A stretch of 64,000 nucleotides of DNA, from assembly GCA_034336665.1 (NCBI GenBank), contig JAPFBE010000002.1:13246906-13310905 (forward strand), given 5' to 3'. The DNA comes from Luscinia megarhynchos (Eukaryota; Chordata; Aves; Passeriformes; Turdidae). This document shows positions 1 to 12,488 of this stretch, piece by piece. Every line of letters starts with the position of its first letter. The stretch's first letter is position 1. The notes under the pieces were generated by a model, which was not told the DNA's origin, did not search any database, and saw only the letters and a list, made by a program, of their open reading frames with translations. Both the position numbers and the translations under genes were made by a program.

Positions 1-3000
1 CAGTTTTCATTAGTTTTGCTTCTCAAGGATCTTTTGTACTGCTGAGAGTTAGTAGTAACAATATGTCAATGGATTCCATAACCATCTATTCAGCAAATTA
101 ATTTTTTTATGTCTGCATAGATCTGGAAAAATTAGCACTGTATTTAAAATATGGTTATATCTTTAGCTTGTGTTTTCTGATGAAGTTTCTCTTGTGTTTG
201 CCCTCAAAAGAGCCATATAGCTCCCTGTGTGAAGACACAATATATATGAGATTCCAGACTAATTGCACCCTAAAGAAATTCAGTTTAAGCCAACCCAGAT
301 AATTTTTATGAAAAATATAATTTATTTTTCCTCTGGAAAAGAAGTATAATGAAAAAAATCTGGAGTGGTTTTAATCATAGCAGTGCAATCCCATATTGAG
401 CAGAGATACCTATGGACCTTCACAGCAGGTTTCCATGACCCAGGGACTTGCTTCTTCTCTTCCCTGGGAAGAGTTAACTGCAACTCCTCAAATAGAACCA
501 AGCATCACATCCAAGAAGGAGATCCAAGGAGCAGGTTTTTGAATACACAAGAGATACCCTGAGACCAAGGATAAGATTGCAAGAACTGAAGAAGCTGTAT
601 GGCAAACAATCCAGTCTCTATTCCCCTCCTGTGATTTGGCATAGCCAGCAAAGAGATATAAAACTATGGATTGTTCTCCCAGTATTCCTTCCAGTGCTCT
701 AACTGAAATTACACAGTTACCTACTGCTAATTTGAGCAATAGAGAGTTTAATCACTGCTTGCTGCCTGACCAAAAAAATCTCGAAAGATGAATTTTACTA
801 CGTTTTAAGACTTACTGGGACACCACTGAGCTTTTCCTAGTTTCTCATTTTAAAATCAAAAAGGTAAAAACTTGTTCCAGAAATAGAAACCTGACAGTGT
901 GCAAATCTACCTCCAGCTGAACTCCCCAGCCCCTTCTGTTGTCATTTCCTGAAATTCCTTTAATATGAAAGTGTTTGCCTTCTTTGCACACAGAAAGGCA
1001 TCCCATTTTCATCTTGCTGGGTGCTGACACTGCATTCCTGTCTGTCTGCTGAGTTATTGTCTGGATTAATATTCATTAATTATGTTGCCTCAGTGAGGGT
1101 GTGCTTGGTAAACAGCTTCTTGAGGGCATTTCACGTTTTCCTGTGGATGGTGTTCAGCGCCCAGAAGATTAAAATGTTAGACTATGGGTATAATCTAAAT
1201 CCAACAAATGAGAACCTTTCCTAGATGTTTTAGAGGATGGATAAAAGGAAGAAAGGATAGAATTGCTCTCACATCTATAGCAGGGTCTGCCTTGTTGTAG
1301 TGCTGAATGGCCAGTGCAGACCAGCCCATGGTGTCTGCCACTCATCAGCCATGGATAAAGGGCAGCAGGCTACACCAACCTTTTCCTACTACAACTCAGA
1401 ACTCCAAGATTTGTTTTTTAATGCTATTCGTGTTCATTTGCATAATCAGTTTTTCTGAAAATGATTCAGGTATTAAGATGCATCTGAACAGGCCTCTTTC
1501 CTCCCTGCAAAGGTAAATCCCTCTGGTGAACTGAGCATTATAAATTTAAATCCGGGATGTGGGCTTGGTTGACGCATTGTACTTAGCAAGACAGGTACAA
1601 ATAGATTGAAAAGAAAAACTTGCTCTGAATCTCTCTGTGTTCCTGTACCCAAAGGGGTTTGCTTTAAAGAAGATTATGAATGTTTTAAGATTATCTTAAG
1701 GTAATACGTAAGCAATTAAGGAACCATGAGCAGAGGAAAGTTGGGGTTTTTTTTAGCACAAATGTTGATTGACAGTAACCTCTCAAAAAAATAAAAGTCT
1801 TGAGGAGGATGAAAGTTCAAGCCAAACTTTCTTTATCAAGTGGAAGATAACTCAGTAGGAAGCACTTGTTGGTATGAGCATGACTTCTTGTATGACAGCA
1901 AAAGTTACTCCAGGGATTTTAATGACTACATATAATTTAATGACTGTTAGAGGTACAGTATTTACAATTTTTTATGGGGAGAGAATGCTGCCTCGATCTT
2001 GCCTGGTTAAATTGTCTTTGTCCATTCAGAAGGCAGAGCTGTTTTTATTTTTTTAATATGCAAATTATATTTCTCTATTTGTTTAAAACAAAGACCAGAT
2101 ATAAGCTTAGTTGTACTTTTAAGTCTTCTTTTAAAGTGTTTAAAAGTACCAGCAGTAGTTAAAAGTAGCAGTACTTGTAAAAGGACTTTTATTTTCCTCG
2201 TCTTCAAATGTATCTCTTAAAAGATAGCTGCTGCTGGGAGGTTGCAACTAAACTCTTGGAAAAGTTAATACCTTGCTCCATATTTGAAACTGTTGGCGCA
2301 TTGCTTGATCCTGTGCCAGCTAGCCTCCTTCCAAATAGCAGTAGTCATGACTGTAAAATTCACTGAAAATTAGGCAAGCATTTTGAGCTGTGTTCAAGGA
2401 CTCTGTATTGTCACTAGCTGTATTTGACTTTTCAAGTGTACTAAAAGGGAGAGCACTCATGGGACAAACCTTTTGTCAGTAGCTGGCCTGGGTAAATGGG
2501 TTACTGTAAGAAAAAGGATCTGAACAGACCACCTCCCACTCTTTCATGCACAAGCTCTGAGTAAGAAAAGATAGAGGTCAAGAAAGCTCTCTGCTTAACC
2601 TGAAGAAGAAAGGCAACAGCTAACTAGCGACAATCTTCATTTTTATACAGTATGCACATACAGTATTATTCATATTCAGCAGGCATGTGAAGCAGTATCT
2701 CATTTGAGCTTTGTCCCATAGAGTGGTGTATGTTGTGTTGTGTAATCTTCTTTTGTGCTCTGATTTCAGGAAAAGGTCGCAACTTCTTTCACTTGAGCCA
2801 TGAAAGAGATGCTCAGCAGAATGCTAGATAGCCTGGATTTACAGTTAATGTGTTTTTGTTAGTAAGGGTTTGAGAAAACAAGGTGAGACAGGTGGGATGA
2901 ATGCTTCTGCTGGTCAAGAGGCCTCGTGCTGGAGAGGCAGCTTGTGGGGAAGGCAAGCATTGATTCTGAGCAGCTGCAGCTGGGGAAAGCCTGCTCTGCT

Positions 3001-3796
3001 GAACCAGCCTGTATGTATAAGAGATTAGGATTTTCATTGGACTTGGTTTCACTGTACACGTTTCTATGGTTGCTGAAATTGCTTTACCAGTTTGGCATCA
3101 CTGCAATTTTTAAAAAGAAGTGACCTTGATGTTCCATAGCTTTAGATACCCATCATGCTGCTTAAATGAGAAAGTGGTATCTTATGTTGTTATTTACTTT
3201 TCTCTAAATATTTTTTTACACTTCAGTTCAAACACCCTTCCATATTTGTGTCTCTTGTGAACCTTAAAGATTGAGGAAGAGTAGATGGAAAAAACCCAGA
3301 AAATTTCATATTTGCATATTTTAGGCCTGGAAGTGAGCAATGTTTATGGGGTAACTGTGCAGGTGGAAGTTACTTCTAAAGGGACTTACTCAATTCACCC
3401 ACTTAAGAGACCACAGGACTTGGCCTGTAGAACTTCAGCATGTTTATTGCTATTGATATCAGGAGTATGCTTCACAGGTATTATAAAGCCTGGCATAAAT
3501 GTCCAGTCTAAGCTTTCCTTAAGGAGAGGGTAAGCTTAATGTTCATTTTATGTTAACAATTAAATCCCTTAGGTAACTGTGTCAACTTTTTTAATGTCTG
3601 TTTTTCATTAGTAGCAAAAGAGTGAACTTTTCAACTGTTTCTTGGTCAAATTGAAATGAATGGAAATATATAAACAGAGTAAAAACATATCAAGAGAGTT
3701 ATGATGGATTGCTTTTTGGGGAAGCCAGTTGGGAAGAAGCAGCAGGAACCTAAGCTACAGTTAGTTCTGCTGAAACTAATGTTCTGATGCCCTTTT
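1..3796. other. Unique AT-rich noncoding sequence, no gene recognised
   Basis: I find no recognisable exon or transposon here. Open frames are all under 85 codons and resemble no family I know. Two small structures stand out. A POU-type octamer (ATTTGCAT) lies near 1434-1441. A 10-bp perfect inverted repeat has arms at 2113-2122 and 2140-2149. The sequence is otherwise ordinary AT-rich, CpG-poor vertebrate DNA. Intron or intergenic status cannot be decided from sequence alone. Confidence 0.55.
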
Positions 3797-3938
3797 AAAA
3801 AAACTCCAAAAAACCCCCAAAACAAAACAACAAAAATCCAAAACAAAACAACGGACAAAAACCAACAAAACAACAATAAAGCCACAAAAAAAACCCCCAA
3901 ACAAAACCAAAAACCAACCCCCAGTAAAACAAAACCAG
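3797..3938. repeat. A/C-rich low-complexity block
   Basis: About 140 bases consist almost entirely of A runs broken by C (units such as CAAAA, AAACC and CCCCCAAAA), with no fixed period. The minus strand therefore reads as an apparent hydrophobic frame (3646-3900) rich in Phe, Val, Leu and Trp. That frame is a composition artefact and not a membrane protein. Similar blocks recur at 38,878-38,950 and, as T/G on the plus strand, at 6943-6980, 30,951-31,011 and 46,804-46,861. Confidence 0.85.
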
Positions 3939-6900
3939 AATCCTACTCCATTTGTGAGCTCATTAGGACAAGGACTTGTTATCCATGTGTTAATCTCCTT
4001 CAGAAGTAGTTTACATAGCTAAGATGCTTCCTAGTTTAGGCCAGCTATGCTAAGGACGTTTTGTGGCTACAATTTAGGATATAACAACTCTTCACAGTTT
4101 GTGTTTGAAGTGGCTAAAGCTATTTAGCTTTTGTGGGCAGATCCATTAACCCACACTCCGTTCTGCCCAAGTAACAATGACAGAAACCTAAACTTTCTTC
4201 TGACAATGAAATTCTTTTGTCTAATGCAAGCAAAACAAACCCTTTTTTAGATAAGCTAAGTGTAATCAAAGTTGTGTGTACTCTGTACCGTAGTGCATGC
4301 ACTTGAGCCTAAACCCTACAGAAAATTAACAAACATGCTGCCAATGCCATTGCATAGTTGCAAATAATATTGTGCTTGGAACCCAGTTTGTTGATTTTCA
4401 GAAAGCTACATCTCAGTTCAGTTAGACTATCAGGATAAGAGTCTATCTGCATGATCTCATCTTCTCAAAATAATACGGAGGAAAAACTTAAGTAATGGTG
4501 AGGGTGGGGATATGTATCCGCTGGGATCCTTTCCAGAATAAAACATTCCTTACCTTTTGCTTTGAACAGAGTTTCAGAAATGAACACCAATCTTCAGTAA
4601 TAGTGTGAGTGCCTGCATAAAGCATCCCAGATAATTGACTCTGTGGCTGGAGCAGATGGAGCCTTTTATAACACCAGCTGAGACAAGGTGGGAGCTGAGG
4701 GTAACACTGCTTCTGCAGGCCTGGAAGGAAGGAAGGAAAGCACTCTTCTTTTGCTGCTGTAGAAGAGGGACTATTGTGTTCTCTATCATGTCCCTCTCAG
4801 GCACCACTTGAACTCCCCAAAGGACTGTTTGGCAGTACAGAAGCTTTGGTTTATTGAATACAGAAGGACCTTTCTTCTTCTTCACCAATAATGTTTTGAT
4901 CTTAGCTGGGATTGAGAAGTGCTTCATTCATTATGACTGCTTGGCAGTGACATAAAGACATCCAGTGTTTAGCAGGTCTTCTGAATGTACATTGCTTGGA
5001 AAGAAATCTGTGCTTCTTCATGTATAAACATCTTTTAGTCCTGTGATGCCTGGACAGCTGTGTGTGTTCAAGCTTCATCCCTTAATGTACCTCTTCACAA
5101 AACTCAAATTGTACCACTTATGAAGGGTGGAATTACTTTTCTTTGACCATGCCACTTGGATCTTGTACTCAGTTTTGTTCCATTGTTTCTTTTTTTTATG
5201 ATATTGGGAGCTGTAAACAGTATTAAGGATGCTGAGAAACTTGTCTACTGTGGTTCCTATTTCTGTCTGAGCTCCATGGAGCAGGCTATTCTTGATGGGT
5301 CCATAAAACATTTAGTCTATTTGGGCCACTGTCTGAAGAAGATTAAAAAAAAAAATCTGATAAAGTGTTTGTGCCTGTTTTGTTTTCTTGTGTAGAGAGA
5401 CAGACCTATACAGTGGTACTGTCTGCCAGTCCAGAGAGTAGGATGTAACCTTGTGCACTATGCTCCGGTCACTTAGCAGTCTTCTCTAGAAACAGATATT
5501 AAACACCCCAAATACAATTACTATGATTTCTGGAGACCTTTTTTCTATGCTTGTTCAGGGCTGGAGGTGAAAGTCATTGTCTCAGCAAGTGACATTAGGT
5601 AGCTGTGTCACCTTTTGAGAAGCTGCAGTGGCTCATTGTTGCCAAGTGGTGCATCCTATCAACATGTGCCCCCCTTCTTCCATTCTGCTTATACTGGCAG
5701 CTCTCAAATGTCCTAAACATCAGGCACTTGACTGCCTTGATGGGATTACAAAGGAGAGAGTATTGTGCATGTCCTCCCTGTGCTTAGAGGTACCTCTCTA
5801 TGTATCATACTAGCCATTTGTGATTAATAAATGAGGGAAAATACATAATTTGTCATATTATTTCCAAGGCTGCATTTAATTCTGTATAGAATTGCAGATC
5901 CATCTCCAGAGAGGGGATATGATACAGTATAATTTCCAAGAGAATTATGTGGAATTACCTGCCTACACAAGTACCTGCATGAAGCACTGCTGTCTCCTTC
6001 CTGGCAAGGGCATGCTCTTCTGAAGCGTGGCGCTCCACTTGCAATGTGCCTGATCCACAAAGGATGCCTCAGCACACCTGCTGGACTGGACTCCTCAAAC
6101 AGCTTGGGGTTCATTTCTACAATATGTTGGCAGTTGTGAGCATCTGAGGCAGAGGGCACTGAAAACCTGGGTGGCTTTTGACTGGTGCAGTGTTTCATGG
6201 AGCAGTGCTTGTTTGTGGGGGCTAAAAAATGACATGGGTATCATTTGTGCCTAGGGTCTGTTGAGTTTTGGATCTTGGCTAAATCTTTGCAACTTTGCAG
6301 CTTCTCTAATGCGGACTTTGAAGTGTGCTCCAAAGTTTCTCTCTTCCTGCCTCTCACCCTTGGTGTGAGATTTTATTTTGGAACAATTTCTGATTAAGTG
6401 AAATTTCCTTGTAAGTTCTAAAATAGTAGGTATTTCCTTTGAAGGAATGATGTTAGGATGTTTGACAGAAATTGGTAAATCTAATGACCTTTGATTAAAG
6501 CCTGCAGCTGTACAATAATACAGGCAAAGACAACTTTGAAGATGGTTTCAGAAGCCAGGAATTTAGAAACCATTTTCAACATTTCAGCCTACACAGATTA
6601 CTAAATAAAGGATTTCAACAAGTGAGACAATGTTTTTGTTTGTAAAAGTGGGCGCTTAGTACAGTGGGGTGATGAATTAAGGACAGCCGGAATACATCAG
6701 AGCATACTTTCCCACACATCCAGTACGGTTGAGCATTAATACATTTTCATCCCTTTGTAATTATTTTCTCTTTGCAGCTATTTCCAGATTGTTACCATCT
6801 GTAACTGTGACACTTTTACAAGAAAATTAATTTAGTCAATTCAGTTTCTGTGATTTTTATTATTGTCGTTGCTTCAAATCCAGAACCTTCTAATTTGGCT

Positions 6901-6942
6901 TGAATTCTTCAAACCTTTTATGTTGTGCAACCAATAATCAGC
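3939..6942. other. Unique noncoding sequence
   Basis: No transposon or known exon was recognised. The two longest frames here are on the minus strand: 117 codons at 4574-4927 and 124 codons at 5824-6198. Neither shows a domain, a signal peptide followed by a coherent fold, or a family signature. Both are in the range expected by chance for a 64-kb window. I regard the interval as intergenic or intronic. Confidence 0.5.
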
Positions 6943-6980
6943 TGTTGTTTTGTTTTGGGTTTTTTGTTTGTTTTTTTTTC
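6943..6980. repeat. T/G-rich low-complexity tract
   Basis: This is a short run of T homopolymers separated by single or few G residues, ending in a run of nine T. It is the opposite-strand counterpart of the A/C-rich blocks at 3797-3938 and 38,878-38,950. It has no coding or transposon content. Confidence 0.75.
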
Positions 6981-9900
6981 ATAAACCTGAATTTTTGCTT
7001 ATTTGCGCTTATGGTTCTAGATAGACTCCCTTACACACAATGGTCAAGTCCTCTGGTGACATGCCAATAAAGAGACGAGCAGTTGTGCAAATTAAAGAGA
7101 TTGGGGACCAAGGAGGCAGCCATTTAATAGCTGTTTTTGAAAGTTATGCACTGGACAATGGGAGAAATAGCTGGGTTGTAAACATGTATTGTATGACTGA
7201 GACAGGCTTTGGGGCTGACTAAATTGAATTCTTTCAAGACAAAGGTAGTTTGAGAAACTGTCTTTTGAAAATCCAGTTGTGGTGGTAGTTACCTCCTTAT
7301 GAGATGTTAAAGTGTGTTGCTTCCATTGAATTCAAGGGAATTGGAGTCCATTAGCACATTCAGGGCTCTTGATAGAAATTATCTGGACAACCAGAAAGCA
7401 CAGAATTCTTTTTTGAACAATATAAAACACATTATTTGAAATGAGTCTATCTCCAAAGAACTTTTCTATGCTGTGTTACACTAAAAACTAGACTCCAAAT
7501 AATTTTGGAATAATTTTCAAACCAACTTTTAAAAATGCCAATTCACAGAAAACAGCAGGGGTTACATTCTTTTTTAGTGAAGGCTAAGAAAAGACTGCTT
7601 CTCATGAAATAAAAATGTCAGTGATTTTGAAAATTGCTTCAAAATAATGTGAACATTTAAAGTGAAATAATGGGGAAACATTTCTTGTGAAAGATGAAAA
7701 AGGAATTAGTGACAATTTTCCAGTAATGCTGTTTCAGTGACAAAAATGGTGTGGGGACTATTTAAAAGACAAATGTGTATTGGATGTGTGGGGAGGAAAA
7801 ACCTCCTCTGTGATGCAGAGTTGAGTTGTGTGATTGCTTTGGTTGCTGATGCATGTAGCATTATACCTTTAGAGGTGTATTATTATATATCTGAGTTAAA
7901 TGGATCTAGCTGCCTGTTGTACAGTGGTTTTCTAAGCATGTCTAAGACACTATACTGAATGGGTAGCTCATATGCAAGCTCTGGACTGCAAAGAATCCCA
8001 GACTTTTGTGAACTTCTATGTTTAGCCTGGACCAACATCCCTGCAGATTTGCAGTTTCCCACAAGAGCCTTCCTGTACATGCTGGTATCTGTTGGAGGAG
8101 GTAAGAGTGGGTTGACATTTATTCCAGAAGTCAGATATGAGCACCAGCAGATTTTCATCCACTGCAAGCAGTTGTCTGATGGGTAAAGCAAAACAAGACA
8201 TTCTCTTACAGAAGGATATGACATAGCAGGAGTCATCTGCTGTGATAGGTGATGTACTGTATGTGTTGTGTATGATGTACCATCCTCCTACCAACCAGCC
8301 TTCCTGGTAGGAGTGTGTGTTGTTTTTGCTCCATGGTGATACTCAAAGTAATGGTTTCAGAGGCAGGTGAGTGTTAAATATTCAGGTCAGATATTACATT
8401 TGTAATGGCTGTTCATGTAAAAGTAAAATGCAAGAGCAGAGTGAAGTGATTTACAGAGAAAGCCTTGTGATGTTCTCAGCAGCTTCAGGGACAAAGCCAT
8501 CACTTTTGGTTAAAACAGTTGCTAAAATTATGAGTGTGTAGATGTAGTCTTGAAAAAAAAATTAAGACAAAAAAAGAGGCCTAGGAGGCATTTTATTTGG
8601 AAATGGAGGAAACACAAGGAGGTAGCTCTTGGGCTGCTATTAAGGGGCAAAATGTGCACCTGTAAAAGTTAGTGAAAGTTGTTGTCTTGTTGATTTCAGT
8701 GGGAAGGAAGATCATCCCCAAGATCAGGCAATTAACATTGGCACCAAAAATGGTTTGAATGATGAGCCTTCCTGTAAGTGATGAATGTAGAATAGCTGGC
8801 TAATGATTAATGCATATTTCATATTAATAAATCATATTAATTGTTCTCTTCTTCTCTTCCTTTGTGTTTTATTTCTCCCTTTATATAAAAAGCCCTCTAT
8901 ATGGGTCTGAAACCAACATAGTATCTGAGAAGAGGCTATTATGCTTAGGTCCAAAAAGCATTAAAGGAGATTTAGACAAAAATTTCATATTCCTTGTAAA
9001 ACTACCAATCTGAATTAGGTAGGTATTTGAGATTACTAAGAGTGCTGGACTACAAGCTGAATGTTCACCAGTCTCTTTTACTAAAGTGTGGCTTTTGTAT
9101 TTTGTGTTGTACCATGACATTGCATTGTTTATGGCCATTAATTGCTATGGACATGACTCATGTAGTCTAAGGGGACATAAAATGGAGGTAAATATGAAAA
9201 ATATGAATCCTAAATAAATAGATAAAATAAATATAAAATCATGAACATATTTTCCACAATTTTTCTGAAACTGTAAAAAGAAAATGCTATGACAAAAGTA
9301 GACCAGGTATTTACGAACAGATAATGTGAAATTGCCTAGAGTAATAAGATACTGAAAAAAGTCTGAAGATTTATCTACTCCTCTGATCCCTGAATCAGGG
9401 AAATGCTTTAGTGTTTGTCCCTTAAACTGTGAGGGTGGCATATGAGCAAACCCTTCATATAATCCTTTGTTTTGGAAGTTCAGGATCTGCTGAGTACTCT
9501 TAAACTCATAAAAGCACGAGGAATAGCTTTTGGAAAAAGGAGGGTAAGGTAATTGCCGTGTTAGCCTGCAGTGACCTCAGGTTTGTTCCTGTTTGTCCTC
9601 AGCCTCCTGAGGGAAGCTATGCAAAGTGACAGTACTCTTTCCTGCTTGTACCAACAGTGGGTAAATAGCCCTGCCTTTGTCCCTCAAGTATTTTGAAGAT
9701 GATTGTTGGGCATGAGGCTGTTGACATTTCTGTCCTTGAAAATTATTTCCTTATATCAACTGCCATGGTAACATTCAAAAGACAACTTGAAAACCTGGTT
9801 TTCATCAGAAAACGTTCCAGAGTACTGCAAAATATGTACAAAGTCTCTAAGCAGTTCTTTGTCTCCAATTTTACACAAAGTTCAGATACTCATATTATTC

Positions 9901-12471
9901 AGACCCGCTTACCTGAGTAGGATGTTGCAGGACTAAGCCTTTAGTCCACTCCTAACATTTGCAGCTGCTTTGTCTTTAGTTTTTTACAGCTCCTTTTAGT
10001 GGTTATCTCCAACTTCCTGTGAGTTTCAGGAATGAAGTCTACAAAATTTGTAAATTGAGATAGTAATAAAATAAGAAAGAGGCAGATTAGAGTGTCTGAT
10101 TTAGAACATTTTTTCACCATATTTTTCTACTCCTTTATTAAAGCAAAGTGTTGTAGTGGAACCTGAAGCCCAGGCCACATTATAGGTTTTAAAGTGGCTC
10201 ATTTTGGGGTGTTTTTTTTTGCCATCTCTGTGATGGAAAATCTGGACATTCTATCTCCAGAATTCTATTAATTCTAATTCAATAAAAAATTAGGAAAAAT
10301 TTTTTAGGAGGTACCTAATGATAAAACAGATGAAAATAAGCAAACTGTGGCCATTTCTTAGACATTTGATTCATTAAAGGACTATCCTGATTTGGAAGTT
10401 CAAGAGGAAAATTTCAAAGGGTAATAAGAATTCCATTGGAAAAAAAAATGCCTGTCTGAATAGTTTTTCCCTGTGTCCTTCAAGCTCCCACTTCTCACAA
10501 GGAGTGTCCCATTCAAGGCCAAATTACACTCCATTCTTATTAGTCTTTGGCATTTGGGAAGGTTACAACTGGAGGCAGGAAAATGATGTCCTTAAAACAT
10601 TCATAGTGGTGAAGCATTATTAGGAGAAGTGATTTAGATTTTTCACTACTTACTTTTCACTGACACTGCATCTTGATAATACATTGACTTCTGAAATTAC
10701 CTTGCTGAAGGTGGTCTTGTGCACATAGCAAAGTACCCAACCATGTCTTGAGGCTGATAGAGAGTGGTGGGATACTTTTTTTAGTAATGGTGATCTCAGC
10801 AAATTTATGAGTTTACTGACACTGATAAATATCACTTTCCTATCATCCAGAAGAAGCAGCATTACATAATCTACAAGTCAATTATTTTTTTGTTCATCTA
10901 ACTCTATTTCCTTGTTGGCTCTGAAGTCAGCCTTCGAGTCTTACAATCAATCTAATTAATTTGTGTTATTTGACTTTATATGGTTTTACTACATTCAAAA
11001 TAGATGTTATTGTAAATGAGCTCTGAGAAAGAAATCAGCACCCTGAATTATTTGTTGCAAATTAATTATACAATAAACAACCTACTTTCTATTGTTTGCA
11101 GACCAAGCCTGTCATCTCTGTGCTGGTTGTAAGCAATAGGTGCATCTGTTTTGGTCCATGGATTATTCATGACAGGTTCACTTCAGCAAGACAATGCTTG
11201 TGATATATAATAGATTATCCAGTTCATACTCATTCTTCCTCTGTTTCCTCATTGGGTGACTGAAACTTTTTTTTAAGAAATGAGTATTTGTGAAATAATC
11301 ATGAGCCAGAAATATTTTGCAGATGACCTGGCAATTATCTGTACACAATGAATAATGCAACTTGATGAATAATAACAGAGTTAACTTGTTTAATTATCTA
11401 CTTCTGAATTAGTTCACAGTCTGACCAGATCTACTTACTTTATCCAACAAACATGGAATGCAGATTGATACTCTTTTCTCCCTCACTGACTCCACTGATG
11501 CTGACAGAAGTCTAATTCCCTGATCAGAGATGTAAATGATGAGAAGCATGTTCTCTGCATGCAACTGACAAGCAAGTGTGACCACACTCCATACTGGATA
11601 TTGTGTTTATGTTCCTCTAGTGTAGCAATGACAGGTGAGACTGGCTCAAATCTTGACCCAATATCACCACGTTATCCCAGAGCTCAGTTATGTAGACTAG
11701 TTTACATGCAATGTTAATTTAAAAGAACATGAACAAATATCCCAAAGGGTTTTGGTCTGTTAGGTATTAGTTCTTACTGACTAAAGTGCTGACATGGCAC
11801 ATGGATGACCCACCAGATTCTATTTGACCCACCAGTTAACACTTGAGAGTTGAAGAATTTGAAGTTGTCTACTTTCTTGGCAGTTACCCCACAAGACTGA
11901 GATTTTAGAAAGCTTCTTGGTGAGAAAAACGTAAGCAATGGTTATATGAGAAGTGCCTGTCATGAAAAGTCTTCAAGATTTTGGCTCGGTGGTCAGAAAA
12001 CAAACCCGTTTCCTGTGAGTTTAGCAGCTCTGTCATGAATTATCTCAGTTTGTTTAACACAGTTTTCAAAGGTGTGTTTTTTGTTAATACTGTGTATGAT
12101 AAGTGCTACAATGTTCCTGACAGCTTGGATAAGAAGTGATGAACACAGTGAATAAGCTCCATCAAGTAAGGCCAGGAATTATATCTGTTCTAGTAATATC
12201 AGCTTGTCTTAATGCTGCATTACTTGGCACTGTACCTATATCACATTTCATAGCTTTCTCTGCCTCTCCAATCCCTGCCCCCATTTAGATTGTCTTCTGA
12301 CACCTACATTTCTGCCACGTTTCTATATTCCCCTTGGTAGAGTCCAAGGGAATAGCAGAGCTGTTGAGGTATGTGATAGATGATCAAGTTGCAGCATTTC
12401 TCAAGTTTGTTCCTTGTCAAAGCTTCATCTTTTGGAGATTTGCAATAGATCTGCTTCTCTTTATATTTTCC
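6981..12471. other. Unique AT-rich noncoding sequence
   Basis: About 5.5 kb holds no recognised gene or mobile element. Frames reach at most 117 codons (7883-8236, minus) and overlap other frames of similar length on the opposite strand, as random AT-rich DNA does. Short A and T runs are scattered throughout and CpG is sparse. Nothing marks a promoter or exon. Confidence 0.5.
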
Positions 12472-12488
12472 TTTTTTTTTTTTTTTTT
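12472..12488. repeat. Poly-T mononucleotide run (17 T)
   Basis: An uninterrupted run of 17 T is followed by an AATTAATC stretch. No retroposed gene body or target-site duplication is evident beside it, so I read it as a mononucleotide microsatellite rather than the tail of a retrocopy on the minus strand. Confidence 0.85.

Noticed and set aside
3646..3900. Apparent membrane protein on the minus strand
   Set aside because: Its hydrophobic residues come from the A/C-rich low-complexity block read in reverse.
4574..4927. 117-codon minus-strand frame
   Set aside because: No recognisable domain, no promoter or splice context, and a length expected by chance in AT-rich DNA of this size.
5824..6198. 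124-codon minus-strand frame
   Set aside because: No family resemblance or conserved motif, and composition is like the surroundings.
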